DNA of 37,064 nucleotides from Jiangellaceae bacterium. GTDB taxonomy: Bacteria > Actinomycetota > Actinomycetes > Jiangellales > Jiangellaceae. Under the pieces are notes generated by a model. The model made no database searches and had not been told where the DNA came from. It saw only the letters and a list, made by a program, of their open reading frames with translations. Positions within the stretch are counted from its first letter, which is position 1. Every line of letters begins with the position of its first letter. The stretch spans positions 1 through 37,064 of the forward strand of contig JACVRX010000003.1 of NCBI GenBank assembly GCA_014534205.1, written 5' to 3'. The position numbers were made by a program, and so were the translations under genes. Below are positions 28,988 to 37,064 of the stretch, in pieces.

Positions 28988-29339
28988 CGACGTAGACACC
29001 TAGGGCCGCCACGGCATGCTCTCTCGCCATGCCGGCAAACGCGTCGTGCCAGGCCAGGTCGCCGCCCTGGATCGCCGGCTGGCCGGTCCGGCTCACCGCA
29101 AGCAGGGCGCCGTCATGGCCCAGGTATTCGAGCACGTCCATCACCTGGCGCATGGCACGCACCCGGGAGAACTGCGGCGGGTCCAGCGGTACGTCGTCGA
29201 TGGCGATTGCCACGCCGGGGCCGCCGTTCACGGTGGAGGCGACAAGCACGGTGCCGGGCCGAAGCTCACCGGCCGCAGCGATGGTCTGCAGGAAGCGGAC
29301 GGCGTCCGGTTCGTGCTCGACGTAGGTCGGTTCATCCAT
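28920..29339 (-). CDS. Hypothetical protein
   Basis: MDEPTYVEHEPDAVRFLQTIAAAGELRPGTVLVASTVNGGPGVAIAIDDVPLDPPQF...; the track N-terminal extension runs into repeat R3. Confidence 0.6.
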   Translation of the reverse strand: MDEPTYVEHEPDAVRFLQTIAAAGELRPGTVLVASTVNGGPGVAIAIDDVPLDPPQFSRVRAMRQVMDVLEYLGHDGALLAVSRTGQPAIQGGDLAWHDAFAGMAREHAVAALGVYVVTAQGVRRVRPRQVVVGYRPAG

Positions 29340-29421
29340 GTCCGCTGATGCTTCCGCCCGCGGCCTGTGGATCGCTCGGACAATCCACAGCCTCGCCGTG
29401 ATATTTGCAGCCGTTACGGCT

Positions 29422-29502
29422 CGGAATGACCACGTACACCATGCCTGCCGGTACATCACCAGGCCTGCAGGCCTGGTGATGTACCGGCAGGCCTCGTGAT
29501 GG
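29422..29502 (+). repeat. Dispersed palindromic element, copy R3, containing a 50-bp perfect palindrome (29443-29492)
   Basis: gcctgccggtacatcaccaggcctgcaggcctggtgatgtaccggcaggc equals its own reverse complement. Confidence 0.95.
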
Positions 29503-29639
29503 CCCTCGGGCCTTGGACCGAGCCGCCTCGCTTAGCGGGAACGACGCATGTCAGCGTCCCCATGGACACCACGGAACTGGTGCAACCCCGGGGCGTCGAG
29601 GTCCGTACAACCGTGTTCGGTAGGCGTTCGTGCCGTTTG

Positions 29640-29687
29640 CGTGCGGCTCGCCCTCCCTCGCTGTTACCGCAAGAGACGAGCCGCACG
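29640..29687 (-). terminator. Hairpin downstream of the MFS gene, possible terminator
   Basis: 11-bp perfect inverted repeat cgtgcggctcg ... cgagccgcacg, 26-nt loop, just after the MFS stop; no clear T tract. Confidence 0.5.
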
Positions 29688-29698
29688 GCAACCGGCGT

Positions 29699-31234
29699 TC
29701 AGCCGACCGGTTGGGTTTCGAGGCTGTCGGCGGTGAGCTCCTCGTGCTTGATGTTCAGGCCAACGAGCACGATCACCACGCTCAGCGCGAGCATTGCGGA
29801 GGCGGCCCAGAACGCCAACGTGGACCCGTCGGTCTGGGCCGTTACCCCGATGAGTTCGGGGTCGAACTGGCCGCGCTGGGCCGATGCCGCCAACTCCTGC
29901 GCCTTGTCAATCGCTGCCTGCGTCGCCAAGGTGCCGAGGGTGGCGAGGCCGAGCGCGCCGCCAATCTGCTGCATGGTGTTCAGCACGCCGGCGCCGACCC
30001 CGGAGTCCTCCCGAGCGACCCGGCTCACCGACGTCAGGGTCAACGGGACGAACATGAAACCGAAGCCGATCGAGCTCACGATGATCCACGGCAACAGATC
30101 CGCAGCGTACGTGGCGCCGACGTCCAGTTGTGCGTAGCCCAACGTGCCGATGGTCGCAATGATCGCGCCCGAACCGGCAATCCACCTCGGGTCCATGCGG
30201 GAGGCCAGTGCCGACGCAATCTGCGCCGCCACGACGATCCCAGCACTGAAGGGCAAGAACGCGAGACCTGCTTGCAGCGGCTCGTATCCCAGCACCTGCT
30301 GGACGAACAGGCTGATGAAGTAGAACATCGAGAACATCGACGCGCCGATGATGAGGATGGCCAGGAAACTGACTGCCCTGGTGCGGTCGGCGAGGATCCG
30401 CATCGGCAACAGCGGGTGTTCGATGCGGGACTCGATGACGAGGAACAGCGCCAACAGCGCCACACCGCTGACCAGCAGGCTCATGGTCGTCACCGAGACC
30501 CACTCGTGCTGTGCGGCGTAGGTGAGGCCGTACACGACGCCGACCAAGCCAGCGGTACCGATCAAGGCCCCGAGCAGATCGAAGCGCCCCAGCTGCGGCG
30601 CCGACTCACCCAGGAAGCGGGGCGCGAGCAGTATCAGAATGATTCCGATCGGGATGTTGATGAACAACGTCCACCGCCACGACACCTCGGTGAGCGAACC
30701 ACCCACGATCAGTCCGATTGCGGCGCCCATGCCGGACATGGCCGCATAGACCGCGAACGCGCGGTTGCGCGGGGGACCGGCGGGGAACGTCGTGGTGATC
30801 AGCGACAGGGCTGTCGGTGCGGTGATCGCGCCGCCGATGCCCTGTAGTGCCCGGGCGGCAAGCAACCATCCCTCGCTCTGCGCCAATCCGCCCAACAGTG
30901 ACGCCAGCGTGAACAAGCCGATGCCGACCATGAAGATACGCCGGCGGCCGAGCAGGTCACCGGCCCGGCCACCGAGCAGCAGCAGACCGCCGAAGGCCAC
31001 GACGTACGCGTTGATCACCCACGGTAGGTTGGCCGAGGAGATGCCGAGGTCTTCCTGGATCGACGGCAGGGCGATGTTCACCACCGACGCATCCAGCACG
31101 ATCATCAGCTGGGCTGCACCGATGATGGCGAGCGCGATGCCGAGATGTCGATGACCGTGGCCGCTCTCGACGTCTTCAGTCTCCGGCGCCGTCACTGCGA
31201 CGACTGTGTCGTCGTGGGACATCAAAGGACTCAC
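29699..31234 (-). CDS. MFS drug exporter, DHA2/EmrB-QacA family
   Basis: IVLDASVVNIALPSIQEDLGISSANLPWVINAYVVAFGGLLLLGGRAGDLLGRRRIF; 14-TM-like; GTGA overlap with the TetR gene. Confidence 0.93.
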   Translation of the reverse strand: MSPLMSHDDTVVAVTAPETEDVESGHGHRHLGIALAIIGAAQLMIVLDASVVNIALPSIQEDLGISSANLPWVINAYVVAFGGLLLLGGRAGDLLGRRRIFMVGIGLFTLASLLGGLAQSEGWLLAARALQGIGGAITAPTALSLITTTFPAGPPRNRAFAVYAAMSGMGAAIGLIVGGSLTEVSWRWTLFINIPIGIILILLAPRFLGESAPQLGRFDLLGALIGTAGLVGVVYGLTYAAQHEWVSVTTMSLLVSGVALLALFLVIESRIEHPLLPMRILADRTRAVSFLAILIIGASMFSMFYFISLFVQQVLGYEPLQAGLAFLPFSAGIVVAAQIASALASRMDPRWIAGSGAIIATIGTLGYAQLDVGATYAADLLPWIIVSSIGFGFMFVPLTLTSVSRVAREDSGVGAGVLNTMQQIGGALGLATLGTLATQAAIDKAQELAASAQRGQFDPELIGVTAQTDGSTLAFWAASAMLALSVVIVLVGLNIKHEELTADSLETQPVG

Positions 31235-31857
31235 TTCCGGGTTGGGGACGGGTTCTTGCCGGTTGCCGCAGGGAGCACGACTTCGTCGACGACCCGGGCG
31301 ACGAAGCGGGGGTCGACCGGCTCGTCGAGGACCAGCCGCCGGTACAGCACCATGGCCGGCAGCACGCCAACGAGCAACGAAATATCGACGTCGCCCGATA
31401 TCTCGCCGCGCCGGCGAGCCCGTTCCAAGACCTGCCGGGCCAGCTCCATGCGAGGGCCCAAAAAGCGCTTGTGGATCGCTCTGGTGAGGTCAGGGTCGTG
31501 GTGCATCGCTGAAATCAGACCGCCGAGCACCGACAACGGCACGTCGTCGGTCAGCCCGCCCGCGCGGCACGCGACTGCGAGCAAGTCGCCGCGCAGAGAG
31601 CCCGTGTCGAGGTCCGGCGGCTGGCAGCAGGACTTGGCGCGGTGCACGGCATCGACGACCAGTTCGGCCTTGCCCTTCCAGCGCCGGTAGAGGGTGGCTT
31701 TGCTGGCCCGCGCCTCGGCGGCGACCGCGTCGAGGGTCAGCTTGTCGTAGCCGATCGCGCCGAGCAGCCGCACAGTTGCGTCGAGGATCTCTTCCTCGCG
31801 GGCACCCTCGACACGTGGGCGGGTACCTGTGGCCGCGTGGGACACCTCGAGCGGCAC
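31231..31857 (-). CDS. TetR family regulator
   Basis: AREEEILDATVRLLGAIGYDKLTLDAVAAEARASKATLYRRWKGKAELV HTH. Confidence 0.94.
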   Translation of the reverse strand: MPLEVSHAATGTRPRVEGAREEEILDATVRLLGAIGYDKLTLDAVAAEARASKATLYRRWKGKAELVVDAVHRAKSCCQPPDLDTGSLRGDLLAVACRAGGLTDDVPLSVLGGLISAMHHDPDLTRAIHKRFLGPRMELARQVLERARRRGEISGDVDISLLVGVLPAMVLYRRLVLDEPVDPRFVARVVDEVVLPAATGKNPSPTRK

Positions 31858-31881
31858 AGTGCGACTCCTTGCGAGACCTCG

Positions 31882-31906
31882 ATGAAACGAAACTGTTCCG
31901 TTTCAT
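31882..31906. promoter_or_regulatory. Palindromic TetR operator candidate
   Basis: atgaaacg-aaactgttc-cgtttcat: perfect 8-bp arms directly upstream of the tetR start. Confidence 0.75.
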
Positions 31907-31952
31907 TTCCGCACACGTTATCGGGCCGCCGGGTGGTTGTCCAGTTGGGTCT

Positions 31953-32801
31953 TCAGCTCAGTGCGAAGCCCCGTCGCCGCAGGACGTCACGCAGCACTTC
32001 TGCCCGGTCGCTCATCAGCCCGTCCGCGCCCAGGTCCAGGGCACGCTCCATCTCGTCCGCGTTGTTCACGGTCCAGACATGCAAGTGGCGGCCAGTGGCG
32101 TGCGTGGCGGCGATGGTGCGCGGTGTCACCAGCTGCACACCGCCCACCCGGACCGGCACCTGCAGGCAGTCCACTTCGCGCAACAGCCGGGTGACGAGCG
32201 CGGACAGCCGCAGCGCCGACGCGCCCCGGAACCGCGCGACGGTCTGCCGGCCACCGGACGTCACGACGGGAGCGGAGAGCCGCCGCAGCACCGCCCGGCG
32301 GCGGCGGTCGGAGAACGACGCGATGCACACCCGGTCATGTGCGCGGGTGCGGTCGATGGCGCGGGCGCACGCGGAAACGGCCGAGGGGTCCTTGACGTCG
32401 ATATTGAGCCGCAGCTCGGGCCACGCATCGAGGACCTCCTCGAGTGTCGGTATCGGCTCGTACCCTCCGATCCGGGCCCGGCGCAGCTCCGACCACGGCA
32501 GGTCGTGCACTCGCCCCTGGCGGTCGGTAAGCCGGTCCAGCCGCGCGTCGTGGAATGTCACCGCGACACCGTCGGCGCTCGCCCGGACGTCTGTCTCGAC
32601 GTAGCGGAACCCGAGGTCGATTGCCGCAGCGAATGCCCGGAAGGTGTTCTCGAAACCGTCGGGGGAGTAGCCGCGGTGCGCAAACGCGAGCGGCGTCGGA
32701 TGGTCGAGGAATGCCGTCCGGACCGCCGGCGTCGCGCGTGCCACGACACCATCGTGCCCGTTCGGCCGAGTGCGCAAGGCCGGGGTGGCCGAACGGGACA
32801 T
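31953..32801 (-). CDS. Glycerophosphodiester phosphodiesterase
   Basis: LAFAHRGYSPDGFENTFRAFAAAIDLGFRYVETDVRASADGVAVTFHDARLDRLTD; start uncertain. Confidence 0.93.
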   Translation of the reverse strand: MSRSATPALRTRPNGHDGVVARATPAVRTAFLDHPTPLAFAHRGYSPDGFENTFRAFAAAIDLGFRYVETDVRASADGVAVTFHDARLDRLTDRQGRVHDLPWSELRRARIGGYEPIPTLEEVLDAWPELRLNIDVKDPSAVSACARAIDRTRAHDRVCIASFSDRRRRAVLRRLSAPVVTSGGRQTVARFRGASALRLSALVTRLLREVDCLQVPVRVGGVQLVTPRTIAATHATGRHLHVWTVNNADEMERALDLGADGLMSDRAEVLRDVLRRRGFALS

Positions 32802-32802
32802 G

Positions 32803-33351
32803 TCATGGGAACGACGGGTGTTCCGGCGGCGGATCCTCGCCGACGAGACCGTCGATGGACTCCCGAATGAGGTCGGCATGCCCGACGTGCCGAGCGTACT
32901 CCTCGATCAGGTCGACCAGCAGTCGCCGCATGCTCGGTGGTTCCGTCCACCGCGCGGACCGGGCCAGCTGGTCCAGCCCACGGTCCGCCAGAGCCTCTGC
33001 GGCGGCGGAGCGGGACCGCACCACAGCGTCCCGCCAGAGCGTCATGAGCTGCTCAGGGGTGTCTTCAGCGGCCGAGCGCCATTCCCAGTCAGGGTCGGCG
33101 TCCCAGTCCACGGTGTCCCACGGTGGCCCGAGTGGGCGCCCCAGCAGCCGCCGGGTGAAGTAATCGTCCTCGACGAGGGCCAGGTGCTTGAGCAGACCGC
33201 CCAGCGTGATCGCCGAAGGCTTCAGCCGGGCCCGCAGGCCGACCGCGTCCAATCCGCCGCATTTCCACGCAAAGGTCGCGCGCTGGCGCTCTAACGAGCC
33301 CAGCAGTGTGGTGGTCTCGTCACCCGCAAGGGGCGGTTCCGGATGGGTCAT
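32803..33351 (-). CDS. DinB/DUF664 family protein
   Basis: TLGGLLKHLALVEDDYFTRRLLG, LLVDLIEEYARHVGHADLIRESIDG. Confidence 0.88.
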   Translation of the reverse strand: MTHPEPPLAGDETTTLLGSLERQRATFAWKCGGLDAVGLRARLKPSAITLGGLLKHLALVEDDYFTRRLLGRPLGPPWDTVDWDADPDWEWRSAAEDTPEQLMTLWRDAVVRSRSAAAEALADRGLDQLARSARWTEPPSMRRLLVDLIEEYARHVGHADLIRESIDGLVGEDPPPEHPSFP

Positions 33352-33501
33352 GGTCTCCGAACCTACTGACCTGACCGGCCCGGACATCGTTGGACGACGA
33401 CCACCCCACCGGAGTGCGAACGAGACGTGTTGACGTGGGATGAGTGGGGGATACCGAGTGATCCTGCCCTGGCGGTCTCCGTGCCTGGCAGCCGACCGAG
33501 A

Positions 33502-35844
33502 TCAGGCAGGGAGAACCGCGGCCTCGAGCCGCCGGCGGAGGTGCTGCCCCGTCAGCGAGTGCGCTGCTCGGGCGAGCTCCGCCGGCGGCCCCTCGAAGAT
33601 CACCCGCCCGCCGTCGTGGCCGGCGCCCGGTCCCAGGTCGATGACCCAGTCTGCCCGGGCTACGACGTCGAGGTTCTGCTCGATCACGATGACCGTCCGC
33701 CCGTTGTCGATGATCCGGTCGAGCAGGCCGATCAAGTTGTCGACGTCATTCATGTGTAGGCCCGACGTCGGCTCGTCGAGGACGTAGACGTCCGCCTCGC
33801 CGGACATCTCGATCGCCAGCTTCAGGCGCTGCCGTTCGCCGCCCGACAGCGTGTTCAGCATCTGGCCGAGCGTGATGTAACCAAGGCCGACGTCGACGAG
33901 CCGATCGAGCATGACCCGCACCGGTCGCTCGGTGAAGAATGTCTGGGCCTCCTCGACCGACATCGCCAGGACGTCCGAGATGTTCCGGCCGCGGAGGCGA
34001 TACTCGAGGACTTCGTCACTGAAGCGGCGGCCCTCGCAGACCTCGCAGACGCTGGCCACGCCGGCCATGAAGGCGAGGTCGGTGTAGACGACACCGAGTC
34101 CGTTGCAGGCCGGACAGGCGCCTTTCGAATTGGCGCTGAAGAGCGCCGGCTTGACCTTGTTGGCCGCCGCGAATGCCTTTCGGATCGGCTCCATGATCCC
34201 GGTGTACGTGGCCGGGTTCGAACGGCGGGAGCCCCGGATAGCGGTCTGGTCGATGGCGATCACGGACCGGTCGGTCCAGGGCATGCAGCCGTGGATGAGA
34301 GAGCTCTTGCCAGAACCGGCGACCCCGGTGACCGCAACCAGGATGCCCAGCGGCACGTCGACCGAGACGTCCTGCAGGTTGTGCAGCCGGGCGCCGCGGA
34401 TCGCGATCCGCCCGCGAGGCGTCCGGACGGTCTCCTTGAGGTGCTGCTGGACTTCCAGGTGGCGGCCGGTCAGCGTGCCCGACGTCGTGAGACCCTCGAA
34501 CGAGCCCTCGAAGACGATCTCGCCGCCGTGCGTTCCGGCGCCCGGTCCCATGTCGATGACATGGTCGGCGATCCGGATCAGCTCCGGCTCGTGCTCGACA
34601 ACGAGGACGGTGTTGCCCTTGTCACGGAGCCGCCGCAGGAGGCCGTTCATCTGCTGGACGTCATGGGCGTGGAGGCCGACCGTCGGCTCGTCGAAGACGT
34701 ACGTGATCTCGGTCAGGCTCGAGCCGAGATGACGGACCATCCGCGTTCGCTGCGACTCGCCGCCGGACAGCGTCGACGACTCGCGATCGAGGCTGAGGTA
34801 GCCGAGCCCGATCTCGACGAACGTGTCGAGCAGCGCGCCGAGGTGTTCGATCATCGGGCCGGCACCGTGAGCGTCGATCCCGCGAATCCAGGCCGCCAGA
34901 TCGCTGATCTGCATCGCGGCGCAGTCCGCGATGTTCTCGCCGTCGATCCGGGACGAGCGGGCAACGGTGTTGAGCCGCGTGCCCTCGCAGGCGGGGCACG
35001 GCGTCGTCGTCGAGACGCGCCCCACGGCTGCCCGAAGTTGGGGTTGGAGCGAGTCGGGATCCTTGATCAGGTACTGGCGGCGGATCCTGTCGACGAGGCC
35101 GTAGTAGGTCAGGTTGATCATCTCGGTCTTCACCTTCGCCTCGGGGCCGTAGAGGAAGCGCTGCCACTCCGCTTCCGTGTAGTCCCGCAGCTTCTTGTCC
35201 GGATCGAAGAAGCCCGAGTCGACGAAGATCCGGTGGTACCAGCCGCCCACCTGGAAGTTCGGGAAGGTGATGGCACCCTCGTTCAAACTCTTGTCACGAT
35301 CGACCAGCGCGTCGATGTCCACAGTCGACACGCGTCCGAGGCCCTCGCAGTCGGGGCACATCCCGCCGGTGATCGGGTGCTCCTGATACTCCGGCTCCGA
35401 CCGGCCACGCTCCAAGGTCACCTCGCCTCGGACTGATCCTGCCGGCAGGTTGAAACTGAACGCGCTCGATGGCCCGATGTACGGCTTCCCGAGTCGGCTG
35501 AAGATGACCCGGAGCATGTCGTAGGCGTCGGTCGCGGTCCCGACGGTCGAGCGCGCGTTCGCGCCCATCGGCTCCTGGTCGACGATGATCGCGGCGGTCA
35601 GCCCCTCGAGCGACTCGACGTCGGGGCGGGCGAGCGTGGGCATGAATCCCTGGACGAAGGCCGTGTACGTCTCGTTGATGAGTCGCCGCGACTCGGCCGC
35701 GATCGTCTCGAACACAAGCGAGCTCTTGCCGGAGCCCGACACGCCGGTGAAGACGGTGAGCTTTCGCTTGGGGATGTCGACGTCGATGTCGCGGAGGTTG
35801 TTCTCGCGGCCACCCCTGACCTTGATCGCGCCCCAGGCGGGCAT
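33502..35844 (-). CDS. UvrA-like ABC ATPase, short form
   Basis: Two ABC modules: GVSGSGKSSLVFETIAAES, LSGGESQRTRMVRHLGSSL, GVAGSGKSSLIHGCM, LSGGERQRLKLAIEM, VYVLDEPTSGLH; about 780 aa from M 35844. Confidence 0.9.
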   Translation of the reverse strand: MPAWGAIKVRGGRENNLRDIDVDIPKRKLTVFTGVSGSGKSSLVFETIAAESRRLINETYTAFVQGFMPTLARPDVESLEGLTAAIIVDQEPMGANARSTVGTATDAYDMLRVIFSRLGKPYIGPSSAFSFNLPAGSVRGEVTLERGRSEPEYQEHPITGGMCPDCEGLGRVSTVDIDALVDRDKSLNEGAITFPNFQVGGWYHRIFVDSGFFDPDKKLRDYTEAEWQRFLYGPEAKVKTEMINLTYYGLVDRIRRQYLIKDPDSLQPQLRAAVGRVSTTTPCPACEGTRLNTVARSSRIDGENIADCAAMQISDLAAWIRGIDAHGAGPMIEHLGALLDTFVEIGLGYLSLDRESSTLSGGESQRTRMVRHLGSSLTEITYVFDEPTVGLHAHDVQQMNGLLRRLRDKGNTVLVVEHEPELIRIADHVIDMGPGAGTHGGEIVFEGSFEGLTTSGTLTGRHLEVQQHLKETVRTPRGRIAIRGARLHNLQDVSVDVPLGILVAVTGVAGSGKSSLIHGCMPWTDRSVIAIDQTAIRGSRRSNPATYTGIMEPIRKAFAAANKVKPALFSANSKGACPACNGLGVVYTDLAFMAGVASVCEVCEGRRFSDEVLEYRLRGRNISDVLAMSVEEAQTFFTERPVRVMLDRLVDVGLGYITLGQMLNTLSGGERQRLKLAIEMSGEADVYVLDEPTSGLHMNDVDNLIGLLDRIIDNGRTVIVIEQNLDVVARADWVIDLGPGAGHDGGRVIFEGPPAELARAAHSLTGQHLRRRLEAAVLPA

Positions 35845-35861
35845 CCGCTCGTTATCAGTCC

Positions 35862-36347
35862 TCAACTCACCGCTTTCTGCACGAGCGCGGCGATCCTTGC
35901 CTCGTCGTCGGCGGTCAACTTCGTCAGCGCGAAGGAGGTCGGCCACATGGTGCCTTCGTCCAGGTGCGCGTCGGCGTTGAAGCCGAACGTCGCGTAACGC
36001 TCCTTGAACTTGTCCGCGGGGGTGAAGAAGCAGATGACCTTGCCGTTCTCGTTTGCATACGCCGGCATGCCGTACCAGGTCTTCGGCGAAAGAGTTGGGG
36101 CGGCCACCTTGACGACGGCGTGGATTCGCTCGGCCATGGCGCGATCCGGTTCCGGCATCTCGGCGATCTTGGCCAGCACGTCGCTCTCGCCGTCCGCCTT
36201 GCCCTTCTTGCCACGGCGCGCCTCGGTCTTCATCTCCTTGGCGCGCTCCTGCATGGCGGCTCGTTCCTCGTCTGTCCAGATCTTGGACGACTTCCCGCCG
36301 GCGGTGCTTTTGGTGGACCTCTGGGCGGACTTCTGCGTGTCCTTCAT
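35862..36347 (-). CDS. DUF1801-like protein
   Basis: [42 protein letters not shown]; Lys/Ala-rich N-terminus. Confidence 0.75.
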   Translation of the reverse strand: MKDTQKSAQRSTKSTAGGKSSKIWTDEERAAMQERAKEMKTEARRGKKGKADGESDVLAKIAEMPEPDRAMAERIHAVVKVAAPTLSPKTWYGMPAYANENGKVICFFTPADKFKERYATFGFNADAHLDEGTMWPTSFALTKLTADDEARIAALVQKAVS

Positions 36348-36359
36348 TGGCAGGTCCTC

Positions 36360-36749
36360 CTACCGGTGCAGCTGGGTGATCTGGATGAGGTTGCCGCAGG
36401 TGTCGTCCAGCTGGGCGATGGTCGAGCCGGTCACCTCAGTTGGCCGCATCGTGAACTCGGCGCCGCGCGCTTTGATGCGCTCGTAGTCGCCATTGACGTC
36501 GTCGGTGAAGAACATGGCCGCGGGCTGGCCCTGCTGAAAGGTGGCTTCCTGGTACGCCTTGGCCGCCGGGTTGTCGTTGAGCGCCAGCTGCAGCTCCGTC
36601 CCGTCCGGGTCCTCAGGTGAGGCCACGGTCAGCCAACGATACCCGCCCTGGCTGACATCGGCCTTCTTGGTGAAGCCCAGCACGTCGGTATAGAAGCGCA
36701 GAGCCTTCTCCTGGTCGTCCACGTACACGCTGGTCAACTTGATCTTCAT
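36360..36749 (-). CDS. VOC (glyoxalase/bleomycin-resistance) family protein
   Basis: MKIKLTSVYVDDQEKALRFYTDVLGFTKKADVSQGGYRWLTVASPEDPDGTELQL. Confidence 0.93.
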   Translation of the reverse strand: MKIKLTSVYVDDQEKALRFYTDVLGFTKKADVSQGGYRWLTVASPEDPDGTELQLALNDNPAAKAYQEATFQQGQPAAMFFTDDVNGDYERIKARGAEFTMRPTEVTGSTIAQLDDTCGNLIQITQLHR

Positions 36750-36782
36750 AACTCTTCCTGTCCTTGGTCGGTGGCTAGGTAC

Positions 36783-37055
36783 CTACTTCGACAACTCTCC
36801 AGACAAGGCCGGGGCCCCTCTCGTGACAGCTCGTCGAGCCGGGTGGTGACGGTCGAGAGCCACGCCTTCGCGGACTTGATCTCCGTGCCGCTCGGCGACC
36901 TCGCGATGGAACCGCAGGAACGCCTCCTGGACGATGTCCTCGGCCTCGCCGATCGCGCCCACCATCTCGTAGGCGATCGAGAGCAGCAACGGCCGCAGCG
37001 TGGCGTAGACGCCGTCGAGCTCGCCGGGGTCAGCAGGCATTCGGCTGATGTCCAT
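36783..37055 (-). pseudogene. ECF sigma factor (SigJ-like) remnant, frameshifted and lacking region 4
   Basis: LRPLLLSIAYEMVGAIGEAEDIVQEAFLRFHREVAER in frame, then GTEIKSAKAWLSTVTTRL continues only in the +1 frame; no sigma-4 domain before the VOC gene. Confidence 0.8.
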
Positions 37056-37064
37056 CTGTTGACG

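Noticed and set aside
29340-29459. N-terminal extension MMYRQAWCTWSF... of the hypothetical gene, similar to WSTWSFQ segments in ORFs at 9480 and 22350
   Set aside because: The shared peptide is the translation of the dispersed repeat R1-R3, not a protein motif.
9640-29502. CRISPR-like interpretation of the repeated element
   Set aside because: Copies are 5-14 kb apart with genes between them and no cas genes; not an array.
1-37064. tRNA/rRNA genes, prophage or IS transposase
   Set aside because: No cloverleaf, rRNA signature, integrase or transposase sequence recognised in the translations or by reading.

Overview
High-GC actinobacterial chromosomal window. All calls come from reading the supplied translations and sequence; no searches were run. 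The left part is the conserved proteasome-accessory/Tat block: pafA (5'-truncated), a DUF3866-type gene, pafB, pafC, tatA, tatC, a diacylglycerol-kinase-like gene and a HelY/Mtr4-like helicase. It is followed by a 5'-3' exonuclease, an M24 peptidase and a class-V aminotransferase. The centre (about 12.9-20.2 kb) holds an apparent lysine-catabolic locus. It has an LrpA-like regulator and a minus-strand operon with overlapping stop/start codons: lysine 6-aminotransferase (lat), an antiquitin-like aldehyde dehydrogenase, a fused E1 alpha/beta 2-oxoacid dehydrogenase, and a glutaryl-CoA dehydrogenase-like enzyme. This suggests a lysine -> 2-aminoadipate -> 2-oxoadipate -> glutaryl-CoA -> crotonyl-CoA route with an unusual candidate 2-oxoadipate dehydrogenase. 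The right part has an amidohydrolase, a membrane class III nucleotide cyclase, lnt, ppm1, rbpA (with a well-formed SigR-type promoter), an MFS gene, def, a TetR/MFS pair, a GDPD, DinB, a UvrA-like ATPase, DUF1801 and VOC genes, and a frameshifted ECF sigma remnant. The main non-coding signals are a three-copy ~80-bp dispersed palindromic element (one copy contains a perfect 50-bp palindrome and shows a compensatory arm change), recurrent leaderless promoter architecture, a TetR operator-like palindrome, paired direct repeats in the lat/amidohydrolase divergent region, and 12-bp TGATCAC tandem repeats.
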